Source: Candidatus Fukatsuia endosymbiont of Tuberolachnus salignus (GTDB lineage: Bacteria; Pseudomonadota; Gammaproteobacteria; Enterobacterales; Enterobacteriaceae). From it: DNA of 64,000 bases. Positions 51,592 through 60,571 of this stretch are shown in pieces (within the stretch, counting starts at the first letter, position 1; each line of letters begins with the position of its first letter). The notes beneath the pieces are model-generated. The model had not been told where the DNA came from. It saw only the letters and a list, made by a program, of their open reading frames with translations, and searched no databases. Made by a program: the position numbers and the translations under genes. The DNA lies in the NCBI RefSeq assembly GCF_964030845.1, contig NZ_OZ034983.1:1364001-1428000 (forward strand). Reading direction: 5' to 3'.

Positions 51592-52470
51592 TAGCCGTAT
51601 AAATTGATTCAAAATAAAGGGTCAGAAAAGAGAGTGTCGATATCGCATTGTCGTTTCCTACGAAGGGCTTTAGCCTGAGCCCATTTGTGCTCAATCGGGT
51701 TGAGGTCAGGAGAATACGTCGGGAGATATTCCAGAATAAAACCAGATTTTTGTCTAGTAGACTGGATATCCTGGCGTTTGTGAAAGCTCACATTATCCAT
51801 CACGATAACAGCACCTTGAGGGATTTTTGGCAGTCAGTCTTGGGTTACCCACGCATGAAAAATATCGCTATTGATATTGTATTCAAAGGCACAAACGGTG
51901 GTTAATTTTCCGTTAAGCTGAGCGCCAATGACATTGGTACGTGCTTTAGCGTGCCAATCATGTTGACCGTAACACCGCTTACCTTTAGCTCAATAGCCGT
52001 AGAGGCGGGGCATGTCATGAGCAAAACCGCTTTCATCAACGTAAATAATAGGGGTCTCGCTGGCTTCATAGGCCTGGATCTTGATCTGAAAATCTTCTCG
52101 GGATTGGGCGTTGGCTTTTGGATGATAAAATGTTTTTTTTATAGCTAAACCCTGCCCGTTTCAACGCATGGCAGATACCTCTAGCGCTCACTCCCATACG
52201 TTGGGCTCGCTCGTATTGAGACGCGTCAGGGTAGGTTTCCACATCAAGAATCAACGCCGCTCGAGCTATTTTACTGGCGGGTTTATCACGTGTCAGACAA
52301 GGTTCTATTCGTTTAGCCCAGCGCATCAGACTTGCGGTCCCAATACAAAAACGTGTGGCCGTTTGGGCATATGTAAGCTTTTCTTGCTCTTTAATAGCCA
52401 ATACATGTTGGCGAAATTTTAATGGATAAGTCATCTTGAAATTATACATCAATTTATACAGCCTACGCTA
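51592..52470 (-). mobile_element. IS630-like insertion sequence inside the G-T gene
   Basis: The inner ends share TGTATAAATTGAT/CGTATAAATTGAT in inverse orientation. TATGGCTG stands on both sides (51584-51591 and 52471-52478), and exact removal restores the reading frame. The transposase type would predict only a TA duplication, so the outer limits are less sure than the inserted interval. Confidence 0.75.
51609..52434 (-). pseudogene. IS630-family transposase, decayed
   Basis: The N-terminal part (52434 back to 52066) reads MTYPLKFRQHVLAIKEQEKL … GVSARGICHALKRAGFSYKK. The C-terminal part (51803 back to 51609) reads VIVMDNVSFHKRQD … YSPDLNPIEHKWAQA with the second Asp and final Glu of the DDE set. 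The middle needs frame changes and has at least one internal stop. It differs from the IS630 copies at 3.7 and 62.6 kb. Confidence 0.82.
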
Positions 52471-52589
52471 TATGGCTGCCTACTCCACGTGATGACTCTA
52501 CTAGGCGTAGAACCCCGCGCAACCGTTTTTGACGATATTCGCACCCTGGAAAGTATCGCCTTGTCCCTGATCCACTCACGGAGTGCCAC

Positions 52590-55373
52590 ATGACAGAGAT
52601 TGCAACGATTTCGCTACGTGTCGACACCTCAAACCTGGAAAAAGGGGACAGGGCACTGGCTCACTTTGGCGACACGGCCGCGCGTACTGCCGCGCAAGCC
52701 GAGGATTTCAATTCATCGTTTACACCGGCCACCCGTACGCTCAATGCGTTCGGCCATCAAACACATCAAGCCAATCTTAGCCTGCAACAACAGCGTGATG
52801 AGCTGCACCGCTTATTGGGTAAAATTCATCCGGTCACCGCGGCCTTTGGCAAGCTTGATGAGAGGGAAGCGCAGCTCAGGCGGTATAAAAACTTGCCGTT
52901 CCTTGACAAGGACACCTTTGACCAAGCCGCCCGGGCAATTCATCAGGCGCGTGATGAACTCGCTCAAGCTGCCCAAGCGAGAACCGCTGAAGGTCGTGCC
53001 GCGGCGGCGCAAGCCGCTGCAGACAAAGTCGCCGCTCAGGCAAAAAACGCCTTTATTGCTAAACTGCGTGAACAAAGTGAATGTCAGGGGAAAACCACTG
53101 CGGAGATTTTGGCCTACAAAGCCGCACAATTGGGCGTCACCCAACAGGCTGCACCTTTCATTGCCACACTCAGGGAACAAGAAAACAGCTGGAAAAAAGG
53201 CACGATATCGGCGGGTCAATACCGGATGGCATTACGTCAATTGCCGATGCAGTTTACCGACATTGCGACCTCGATTGCCGGGGGGATGCCGCTGTACCTG
53301 ATTGCCATTCAGCAAGGAGGACAAATCCGGGACAGCTTTGGTGGCATCGCCAATGCACTCAAAGCCATGGGACAGTGGCTGACACCGACCAAAATCCTGC
53401 TCGGGGGCGCCGCGACCGCGCTGGCAAGCGTCGGACTGGCCTACTACCGGGGTGCACAAGAAAGCAGCACCTTCAATAAGCAGCTGATTTTGACCGGCCA
53501 GTATGCGGGCAAAACCGCCACTCAATTACAACAGTTGGCTAAACGACTCTCCGGTGACGGGTTAACCCAATCGGCGTTATCGGCAGCTCTGGCACAGGTG
53601 GTGGGCAGCGGCGCGTTTGACAGCACACAAATTGAACAGGTCAGCGTGGCGGCCGCCAAAATGGCGGCGGCAACGGGACAATCCGTCGATGACACCGTCA
53701 AACATTTTACCCGCTTACAGGAGGAACCGCTTACTGCGGTCAAAGCGCTCGACAAGCAATTGCATTTTCTGACGGCTTCCGAGTATGAACAGATAGCCGC
53801 CCTGGAACGCGCGGGCAATACCTTGGGTGCCGCACGTCTGGCGATGGAGGCCTATGCCAATGCCCTGAAAACCCGGGCGGATGACATCGTCGCTAATCTG
53901 GGCACGATGGAAAAAGCCTGGTACAGCCTGAAAAACACGGCCAAGAGCGCCTGGAATGCCATGCTGGATATCGGCAGAGACAAAACGATACAGGATGAAC
54001 TGGCCCTGGCGGAGGCGCATTTAAATGCGGCGCGCAAAGGGTTTTTTAATCGCACCCGTATCAAAGAGCTGGAAAATAAAAAAACGGCCTTACTGGAAAA
54101 GCAATTTCAGGATGAATTAACCGCGGCGCGTAAAAAAGCCCATCACACCACCGAAGCAATCGAAAAAGCGGCGCTGCAACGCCGTGACCACTGGCGTGAA
54201 CGCTATGCCAACCAAGCCCAGCAGCGCAGCAAAGAGCTGAAAAAATTTAACGAGATTGCTACCCGATTCAGCCCGCAGGAACAAGTGCGTATCCGTGCGG
54301 CTATCGAAGCACGATTTCCCGACGAGAAGCGCAAAAAATCACCCAACATCCGCCAGGCAACAGGCCGTCCAGCCGCAGTCTATCGCGATGATGCTGCCAC
54401 CCGTGCTTTACTGGAAAGCCGTCAGCGGGTCGCGATGTTACGTGAACAGGCAACGCTCACGGCTTCAATGAATGAGCAGGAAAAGCAGCAGGTGAGATTC
54501 ACACAGCAGATAGCGGATTTAAAAACCAAATCGTTATTGACTGCTGACCAACAATCTCTGTTAGCCCGTGCCAAAGAAATCAATGCCAGCCTGCAACTGG
54601 AAGCTCAGTTATCCCGTGAGAACAGCCAGCGCCAAAAAGCGCTCGCCGCACTCAAACAGATGGAAGACACCAGCCAGTCTCTTGCCCGTCGTAACGCTCA
54701 GCAGCAGGCTAGATTTGGACTCACCGATAAACAGGCAAAACGCGTTGACCAGACCTTTCAGCTGGATAATACCTATCAGAAACAAAAAGAAGGCATCACC
54801 GATGCCGAGCAACTAGAAAAAATCACCGCCGCCTATCTCAGGGCAAAACAAGAATTACATACCGGTTTTCATCAGGAAAAAATGAACGAGGGCAACTGGC
54901 TGGCGGGCATGAAACAAGGAATAACCGAATACGGTGAAACCGCCACTCACGTCTTCGCGGCAACACAAAAACTCGCCAATCACACCCTGGGCAACTTGTC
55001 CTCGATGATGACCGAATTGACCACCACCGGTCAGGCCAATCTAAAAAGCTTTGCCACGGCGTTTTTGACAAATATCGTCGATATCATTAATCGCCTATTA
55101 ATTGCCCAAGCGATACAAGCGGCTATGGGCTGGATAGGGGGGGCGTTTACAACTCACCCTGTAAATGCAGCCAGTAGCAATGCACTGGGAACCGGTGTTA
55201 TGGGCATAAATACTCGCTGGAGCAGTAATGTGCCCAGTCATGCGAAGGGTGGCTACACCGGTGAAGGCGACAAATACCAGCCTGCGGGTATCGTCCACAA
55301 AGGCGAATTTGTGATGACTAAAGACGCCACCGAGCGTATTGGCGTCGATAATCTTTATGCCCTTATATCTTGA
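52590..55373 (+). CDS. Tape measure protein, N-terminal 925 residues (split by IS110)
   Basis: A lambda gpH/TMP_2-type protein: starts MTEIATISLRVDTSNLEKGD, long helical stretches, hydrophobic segment near residue 230-290 and TATQLQQLAKRLSGDGLTQS typical of gpH. The C-terminal end should run NLYAL into MRGYAEGGLV. An IS110 element at 55365 cuts it there and supplies the stop ALIS. Only about 85 residues are missing, all at the C-terminus, so partial function is possible. Confidence 0.85.
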   Translation: MTEIATISLRVDTSNLEKGDRALAHFGDTAARTAAQAEDFNSSFTPATRTLNAFGHQTHQANLSLQQQRDELHRLLGKIHPVTAAFGKLDEREAQLRRYKNLPFLDKDTFDQAARAIHQARDELAQAAQARTAEGRAAAAQAAADKVAAQAKNAFIAKLREQSECQGKTTAEILAYKAAQLGVTQQAAPFIATLREQENSWKKGTISAGQYRMALRQLPMQFTDIATSIAGGMPLYLIAIQQGGQIRDSFGGIANALKAMGQWLTPTKILLGGAATALASVGLAYYRGAQESSTFNKQLILTGQYAGKTATQLQQLAKRLSGDGLTQSALSAALAQVVGSGAFDSTQIEQVSVAAAKMAAATGQSVDDTVKHFTRLQEEPLTAVKALDKQLHFLTASEYEQIAALERAGNTLGAARLAMEAYANALKTRADDIVANLGTMEKAWYSLKNTAKSAWNAMLDIGRDKTIQDELALAEAHLNAARKGFFNRTRIKELENKKTALLEKQFQDELTAARKKAHHTTEAIEKAALQRRDHWRERYANQAQQRSKELKKFNEIATRFSPQEQVRIRAAIEARFPDEKRKKSPNIRQATGRPAAVYRDDAATRALLESRQRVAMLREQATLTASMNEQEKQQVRFTQQIADLKTKSLLTADQQSLLARAKEINASLQLEAQLSRENSQRQKALAALKQMEDTSQSLARRNAQQQARFGLTDKQAKRVDQTFQLDNTYQKQKEGITDAEQLEKITAAYLRAKQELHTGFHQEKMNEGNWLAGMKQGITEYGETATHVFAATQKLANHTLGNLSSMMTELTTTGQANLKSFATAFLTNIVDIINRLLIAQAIQAAMGWIGGAFTTHPVNAASSNALGTGVMGINTRWSSNVPSHAKGGYTGEGDKYQPAGIVHKGEFVMTKDATERIGVDNLYALIS

Positions 55374-55594
55374 TTATTAACTTTCAAAGGTTGATGATCC
55401 CCAACTGATCATTGGGATGTCACCGGAGAGTTTGTTTGCGCCCTTAGGCTTAAAGCTTGTGCAGTCAGATAAAACCCCGGTGACATATTTATCGTCGCCT
55501 GTAAGACCGAACGGTATCTTGTGCTAAGAGCACGTATTTATAAGGAAGGTCGGGGCGATCATTTAATTATCTGTTTTTCATGGGAGAATCAGCC
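55374..55594 (+). ncRNA. Candidate IS110 bridge RNA region
   Basis: This non-coding stretch lies between the IS left end and the transposase start. In IS110-type elements such a segment encodes the bridge RNA, whose loops pair with target and donor DNA. I see GC-rich paired segments (for example CGCCC…, GGTCGGGGCG) but did not fold it. The role is inferred from family knowledge. Confidence 0.45.
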
Positions 55595-56554
55595 ATGGAC
55601 AAGACCGCAGTGGGTATTGATGTTGCCAAATTAAAATTCGATGTTGCAGTGTGGGTAGAGAGAAAAAAGTATAAAACAAAAGCATTCCCGAATACCCCCT
55701 CTGGATTTAGCCAACTACTGAAATGGCTTATCCCTTACGGGGATTGTCATATTTGTCTCGAAGCCACAGGGAGTTACAGTGTTCCACTGGCTATGTTCTT
55801 AGTTGATAATGGCATTGACGTCAGCCTAGAAAACCCATCACGTATTCATGCCTTTGGTGAGAGTGAACTGAGTCGGAACAAGACGGATCAGGGGGATGCA
55901 AAAATGATAGTGCGCTACTGCGCACTGCATACACCTGTCCTCTGGACTCCTCCTCCCTTGAGCGAACGTCAATTAACCGCGCTAGTACGCCATCTAAAGA
56001 GTTTAGAGGAAATGAGGCAAATGCAAGAAAATCGGCAATCAGTGGCTGACGATGTCGTTCAATCCTCACTGCTTGAAATCATTTCTGCACTTAAACAACA
56101 AATCCAGGCCACCAAAGAAAAAATAAAAAACCATATCGATAACGATCCTGACTTAAAGAAAAATAAAGCGTTGCTGGAGAGTATTCCTGGTATCGGTGAA
56201 ATACTAAGTGCCAGTTTGCTGGCGTATGTGGGTAATGTGTCAAAATTCACTAACAGTAAGGCAGTGGTGGCCTATGCCGGGCTTAACCCAAAACTTTGTG
56301 AATCAGGTTTATTTAAAGGACGGAGCCGCCTATCAAAACGGGGTCATACCGAGCTCAGGAAAGCGTTGTATATGCCCGCTCTGGCTGCCCTTTCTTGTAA
56401 TCCGATAGTGAAAGCACAGTGGCAACGACTCGTATCACGCCATAAAGGGGGTAAAATGGGCGTCTGTGCGGCAATGCGCAAATTACTCCAACTGGCGTAT
56501 GGTGTGCTGAAATCAGGCATCCCATTCGATACAAAAATAGCACTTGCATCATGA
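55595..56554 (+). CDS. IS110-family transposase
   Basis: The 319-residue product is read from MDKTAVGIDVAKLKFDVAVW after a GGGAG site. It has a DEDD RuvC-like domain with Asp in GIDVAKLKFDV, Glu in LEATGSY and Asp pair in KTDQGDAKMI. The C-terminal Tnp_20 domain contains SIPGIGEILSASLLAYVG and the RSRLSKRGHTELRKALYMPA stretch. Intact. Confidence 0.95.
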   Translation: MDKTAVGIDVAKLKFDVAVWVERKKYKTKAFPNTPSGFSQLLKWLIPYGDCHICLEATGSYSVPLAMFLVDNGIDVSLENPSRIHAFGESELSRNKTDQGDAKMIVRYCALHTPVLWTPPPLSERQLTALVRHLKSLEEMRQMQENRQSVADDVVQSSLLEIISALKQQIQATKEKIKNHIDNDPDLKKNKALLESIPGIGEILSASLLAYVGNVSKFTNSKAVVAYAGLNPKLCESGLFKGRSRLSKRGHTELRKALYMPALAALSCNPIVKAQWQRLVSRHKGGKMGVCAAMRKLLQLAYGVLKSGIPFDTKIALAS

Positions 56555-56572
56555 TGGGCAAGACGGTATCTG

Positions 56573-56848
56573 ATGCGCGGTTATGCGGAAGGGGGCTTGG
56601 TCAGTCATCGCCAAACAAAATCGCCGTGCCTCCCTTCATTGGGGAGGCAAGGGAAAGCTACAGCGGTAGCAATCAACGTGGGGGATATTAATATTTTGAA
56701 TCAAGGGATGGGACAGCAATCCAGCCCAAGCACACAGGATAGCGCTGCCCTGCGAAAACAAATCAAAACAGCGATTACCACGACTATCAGTGAACAGCTT
56801 AGCAAGCCCGGTACGCCTTTATGGATGGCGATGCACGGGCGGGGGTGA
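56573..56848 (+). pseudogene. Tape measure C-terminal fragment
   Basis: This segment reads MRGYAEGGLVSHRQTKSPCL … and continues the tape measure frame interrupted at 55365. It ends with TPLWMAMHGRG, a normal gpH-type end. It has no ribosome site of its own and is unlikely to be translated. Confidence 0.8.
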
Positions 56849-56869
56849 TTAAATAATCAGGATACAATT

Positions 56870-57211
56870 ATGGCAATCGATACCTTCACCTGGCGTACTC
56901 AGGGTACCCCGGAGGGCAGTTTTTTACATCGCGTCAGGGTGGCGCAGTTCGGTGATGGCTACAAACAGGTTGCGGGCGACGGAATCAATCCCGAAAGCCA
57001 ATCTTGGCCGCTAACCTTTCAGGGCACTGAAAAAAACATGCTGCCGTTACTCACCTTTATTCGCCAGCACTGCACACAATCTTGCTTATGGACGCCACCC
57101 TATGGGGTGCTGGGTCTCTACCGCGTGGCAGCAGATTCCATCAGAGTCACTCCCTTAGGGGGCAACACCCTGTCAATCAGCTTTACTTTTGAGCAAACCT
57201 TCCAACCTTAA
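56870..57211 (+). CDS. M: Minor tail protein M-like
   Basis: The 113-residue product has the lambda M family features FTWRTQGTPEGSFLHRVRVA, QFGDGYKQVAGDGINPESQS, WPLTFQG and a final FTFEQTFQP. It follows the tape measure, as in lambda. Intact. Confidence 0.85.
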   Translation: MAIDTFTWRTQGTPEGSFLHRVRVAQFGDGYKQVAGDGINPESQSWPLTFQGTEKNMLPLLTFIRQHCTQSCLWTPPYGVLGLYRVAADSIRVTPLGGNTLSISFTFEQTFQP

Positions 57212-57345
57212 TTTGCAGAAAATTATCCAATGTTAGCTTTGTAAAAATATCAGTTGTTATCTTGAAGTTCTTGGATAGTTTTGTAATAGTCAAGAATCTC
57301 TGGTAAGGAGGGGTCATCGTTGTTTATACAAATTGCTAGCTGGAT

Positions 57346-57927
57346 TCAAGTGACACTCTGTGTATTTAATGCAGCTGTCTGTTTCAATATAGACCACGGA
57401 GAAAGATCGTCGTTATCATTGATATCGATCTCAAGTTCTAGAGCAACTTGCTCGGGGCTTAAGCCTTGATTAAGAAGCTTTATGCTTAAGTGAAAATTGT
57501 ATATTCTCTGTACATTCTTCTTCATATCGTCATCCTTGATCTCACACATATCGGATACCCTATCAGGTTTCAGTTCATTTTCTAGGAGATAGTTGACCAG
57601 CTCTGACTTATCCACACCATGATCGAGGAGTAGGGTAGCCAACTCGGAGTGATTTTTCGCATATATTAAGAGTGTTTTTATCTCTGGATGTAAATTTAAT
57701 ACGAAGGGCTTCCCATTCACTATATACGCTCTGGCTGCAATAATTGATAGAGGATCGAGCTTTTTTTCCTCAGAACCTATAGCTGTGGATGCTGCGTGGT
57801 ACATATTCTGGTTCCTGATGATATCAGGAGAATTCCCTTGGAATGGTCTATTAACCTCATCTATGAAGGTATCTGTGCTTGGCACTTGAGTATTTAATGT
57901 ATTTCTGCTTATGGAATCTATAGGCAC
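57346..57927 (-). CDS. Unknown cargo protein with effector-like N-terminus
   Basis: The 193-residue product is read from a GTG with an AAGGA site. It starts MPIDSISRNTLNTQVPSTDT, a polar Ser/Thr/Asn-rich N-terminus like that of the YopT-like protein (MPITDNNFSLARKETNK). The rest is helical, with an ankyrin-like piece (TLLIYAKNHSELATLLLDHG) and LSPEQVALELEI. It is AT-richer than the tail genes around it and points the other way, as morons do. Type III secretion is a guess from composition. Confidence 0.5.
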   Translation of the reverse strand: MPIDSISRNTLNTQVPSTDTFIDEVNRPFQGNSPDIIRNQNMYHAASTAIGSEEKKLDPLSIIAARAYIVNGKPFVLNLHPEIKTLLIYAKNHSELATLLLDHGVDKSELVNYLLENELKPDRVSDMCEIKDDDMKKNVQRIYNFHLSIKLLNQGLSPEQVALELEIDINDNDDLSPWSILKQTAALNTQSVT

Positions 57928-58161
57928 AATAATTCCTTATTAGATCGTACAAGAAAAAATCGTATTCTACGAGATAGTCGCGTTGTAATGCTGTCAAATC
58001 TGTAACCAAATCCCCAATTATGTGAGGCAATTTTAATTTTTAGTTCTCACGATTTCATTAAGCATTTCTTTTTTACTGAAATCCCTCAGCCTTTTCTTGA
58101 GCTGAGTAATCCATTTGTGAAACTTACATTAATATCAATCACTACTCTACTGGGTAACACC

Positions 58162-58914
58162 ATGACAACCCACACTGACCTGCAACGTCTGTTGCCAGGC
58201 AATCGCATTCGTCTGTTCGAAGTCGATGGCACTGCGTTCCAGGCAACTATTTTACGCTTCCACGCCGATACTTTAGCCCATACACCGGAAGAACTGACCA
58301 CCGCTGCAACTGATGAAACCAAGCTCAACGCAAAATCCATCTGGTGGCAAAGTAAGGAATATGCTCCCTGGCCGGTACAGATAGAAGGACTGGAAACCGC
58401 CAGTGATGGACAACAAGCACAGCCCAGATTAACCGTTGCCAACCTCGATGGCAGCATCACTGCGCTGTGCCTGAAATTTGACGACATGGTACAAGCCAAG
58501 GTGATTATTCACGACACCTTCAAACATTATCTGGATGCGCGTAATTTTCCACAAGGCAATCCTGAAGACGATCCGACACAAGAAAAAGTCCAGGTCTACA
58601 CCATTGACAGTAAATCCATGGAAACCAGCGAGATGGTTGAGTTTACCCTCTCCAGCCCGGCGGATTTGCAAGGTTTGTTAATTCCTACACGGCAAATTCA
58701 TTCACTGTGCACCTGGGCAATGCGTGGTGACTACCGCAGCGGTAACGGCTGTGATTACGCGGGTAGCCAGTATTTTGATGAGCAGGGTGATCCCACTGAT
58801 GATCCGACCCAGGACAGATGCACGGGTCGATTGGTGGAATGTAAAAAACGGTTCGGCAAACATAATCCGTTACCTTTTGGCGGCTTCCCCGGTTCTGCAC
58901 TGATCAAGAGGTAA
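58162..58914 (+). CDS. L: Minor tail protein L-like
   Basis: The 250-residue product is read from MTTHTDLQRLLPGNRIRLFE. The late cysteine-bearing segment (HSLCTWAMRGDYRSGNGCDY … DRCTGRLVECKKRFG) is typical of gpL, which may bind an Fe-S cluster. It ends with PLPFGGFPG. It lies directly before K. Confidence 0.88.
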   Translation: MTTHTDLQRLLPGNRIRLFEVDGTAFQATILRFHADTLAHTPEELTTAATDETKLNAKSIWWQSKEYAPWPVQIEGLETASDGQQAQPRLTVANLDGSITALCLKFDDMVQAKVIIHDTFKHYLDARNFPQGNPEDDPTQEKVQVYTIDSKSMETSEMVEFTLSSPADLQGLLIPTRQIHSLCTWAMRGDYRSGNGCDYAGSQYFDEQGDPTDDPTQDRCTGRLVECKKRFGKHNPLPFGGFPGSALIKR

Positions 58915-58916
58915 GG

Positions 58917-59625
58917 ATGCGTAAAAAAACGCTGCAAGCTATGCTGGATCACGCTGCTACCGCTTATCCCAACGAGTGTTGTGGTGTCATCGCGCAGCAA
59001 TCACGACAAGAGTGTTATTTCCCTTGCAACAATTTAGCAGCCAAGCCAGAGGAACAGTTTCATCTTGATCCTCAAGGCTACATGGATGCCGAAAACTGGG
59101 GCACCGTCACTGCGATCGTGCACAGTCATCCCCGATGCCACGAGTCAACCCTCTGAACTGGACAGAGCACAATGTGATAACAGCGAACTGCCCTGGCATA
59201 TCGTCAGTTGGCCCGAGGGCGATGTGCGCACACTTCAGCCCCGAGGCGAGTTACCGCTGATAGGGCGTGAATTTGTGCTGGGGCATACCGACTGTTGGGG
59301 GTTGATACTGTCTTATTTTCGCCAGACGCATGGCATTGAATTGCATGATTATCGGGTAGATCACCCTTGGTGGGAATCAGGTCAGGAAAACAGGTATCTG
59401 GATAATTGGTATCAATGTGGATTTCGTGAATTTAGCGGAGAATACCAGCCAGGTGATGTAGTGATGATGCAGGTATCCGCACCGGTTGCCAATCATGCGG
59501 GGATTTTGCTGGCAGACGGTATGTTATTGCATCACCTGTATGGCAAACCCAGCCAGCGCGTGCCTTACGGCGGGTATTGGCAAGAGCGTACGGTGAAAGT
59601 GGTGAGGCATAAGATGTTATTGTGA
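58917..59625 (+). pseudogene. K: Tail assembly protein K, frameshifted
   Basis: The N-terminal JAB/Mov34 peptidase domain (58917 on; ATAYPNECCGVIAQ, TAIVHSHP) loses frame at a CCCC run near 59139. In the other frame the sequence continues DATSQPSELDRAQCDNSELP, completing the HxH…S..D metal site, and then an NlpC/P60 domain with Cys in HTDCWGLILSY and His in NHAGILLADG. One extra C explains the break. The tail-tip peptidase is probably not made whole. Confidence 0.88.
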
Positions 59626-59645
59626 AAGAATACAGGGTAAATAGA

Positions 59646-59743
59646 CATAGCAGGAAATATACAACATGATTATTAATAAATATCATTTAATATCACTATC
59701 TGGTTTTGATTTTTACAATCAATGTATAATTTCTCCTGCTATA
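59646..59743. repeat. MITE-like palindromic element, copy 2
   Basis: About 98 bases with ends ATAGCAGGAAATATACA and (complement) TATAGCAGGAGAAATTATAC. The interior shares TTTAATATCA and TTTTTACAATCAA with 21379-21482. It lies between K and a leftward secreted-protein gene. Confidence 0.7.
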
Positions 59744-59762
59744 ATCTACAACCTATCGTCGA

Positions 59763-60209
59763 TTATTTTTCTGTAGTAAGTACAGTAAATTTGCAGTTTG
59801 TCGGATCCTGATTAACACATTCATAAAATTTCTCTCCCAGCGCCATTGACTCTTCTTGCCAGTTTGGCTTATTTGTGGTGGGAATAGATACTATCAGGTT
59901 CTCTTCTTGTTTCTTACCTTGTTTATAAAATCTCATATCGATATCACCCTTTTCTAATTCGTAGGAGCAAGTAACCAATATGCCTCTTTCTAATTTTTCT
60001 ATTGGTCGATAGAGCGCTTGAGAGAAATTTTTAACCGGTCCACCGCCTCTTCTTATTGCAAGCCATTGCCCTTCTGGTGTAGTAGCTAAATACTGTGGAT
60101 TTTCAACAGAAATATCGGCTATTGAGGGACAGTTCATTTCGTTTCCAGCATTTGCACTAACAGAAAAAAGTGCGACGCTGGTGAAGGCAATAATTGTTTT
60201 TAGCTTCAT
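59763..60209 (-). CDS. Small secreted protein, four-cysteine family (paralog of 1038-1499)
   Basis: The 148-residue product has signal peptide MKLKTIIAFTSVALFSVSAN-A. The mature part shares a spaced pattern with 1038-1499: CP near the start, QWL, C-x-Y-x-L-E, Y-x-C and a final C-x-F-T-x-L-T-T. It lies between tail genes K and I on the opposite strand. Four cysteines may form two disulphides in the periplasm or outside. Function unknown. Confidence 0.75.
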   Translation of the reverse strand: MKLKTIIAFTSVALFSVSANAGNEMNCPSIADISVENPQYLATTPEGQWLAIRRGGGPVKNFSQALYRPIEKLERGILVTCSYELEKGDIDMRFYKQGKKQEENLIVSIPTTNKPNWQEESMALGEKFYECVNQDPTNCKFTVLTTEK

Positions 60210-60571
60210 TATGTTGTCCTTAATTAGTATTAATTGATATTTTTAGCAATTACCTTAGAGTATATTACCATTTTGGTTTTTACTTGTTTGGCGTGGATAA
60301 AACCTAGTTTTAGGCACATGTTAGCTGAATGAGAGGCTGATAGATAACATAGTTTCTTAATAAAAAGCAAGAATTCAAAAATCACTCCAAGTTACCAACG
60401 TTAGGATGCACCCTTGATTTTTTACTAGAAATATTTTTCCTACCCATTTTTGTGATTTCACTTAGATTAAAGGTGACGGGCTATTGTCGATTTTTCAGTT
60501 AACTTACTGGTCCATCATAAAAATCACCCAGCTACTCCTGCAGCCTTTTTTATTTTTCGGGAGCCAATACC
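60210..60571. other. Gap between secreted-protein gene and tail gene I
   Basis: AT-rich left half probably holds the leftward promoter for 59763-60209. The right part, from about 60480, resembles phage leader sequence running into the GGGAG ribosome site of I. No further gene is supported. Confidence 0.35.

Larger units (their letters stand above)
51392..52593 (+). pseudogene. Tail assembly chaperone, T part, split by IS
   Basis: After -1 slippage the frame reads LRAVATALYTPAPCAEELAS … GPTGLDYG and then runs into the IS (stop at 51605). Removing 51592-52470 and one copy of the flanking TATGGCTG restores GLDYGCLLHVMTLLGVEPRA … ALSLIHSRSAT to a TGA that overlaps the tape measure start. The fusion protein can no longer be completed. 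Confidence 0.85.
55365..56572 (+). mobile_element. IS110-family insertion sequence
   Basis: About 1208 bases inserted exactly between the tape-measure codons CTT and ATG. As usual for IS110, there are no terminal inverted repeats and no clear target duplication. It has a 5' non-coding segment of about 230 bases followed by one intact transposase gene. Confidence 0.85.
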
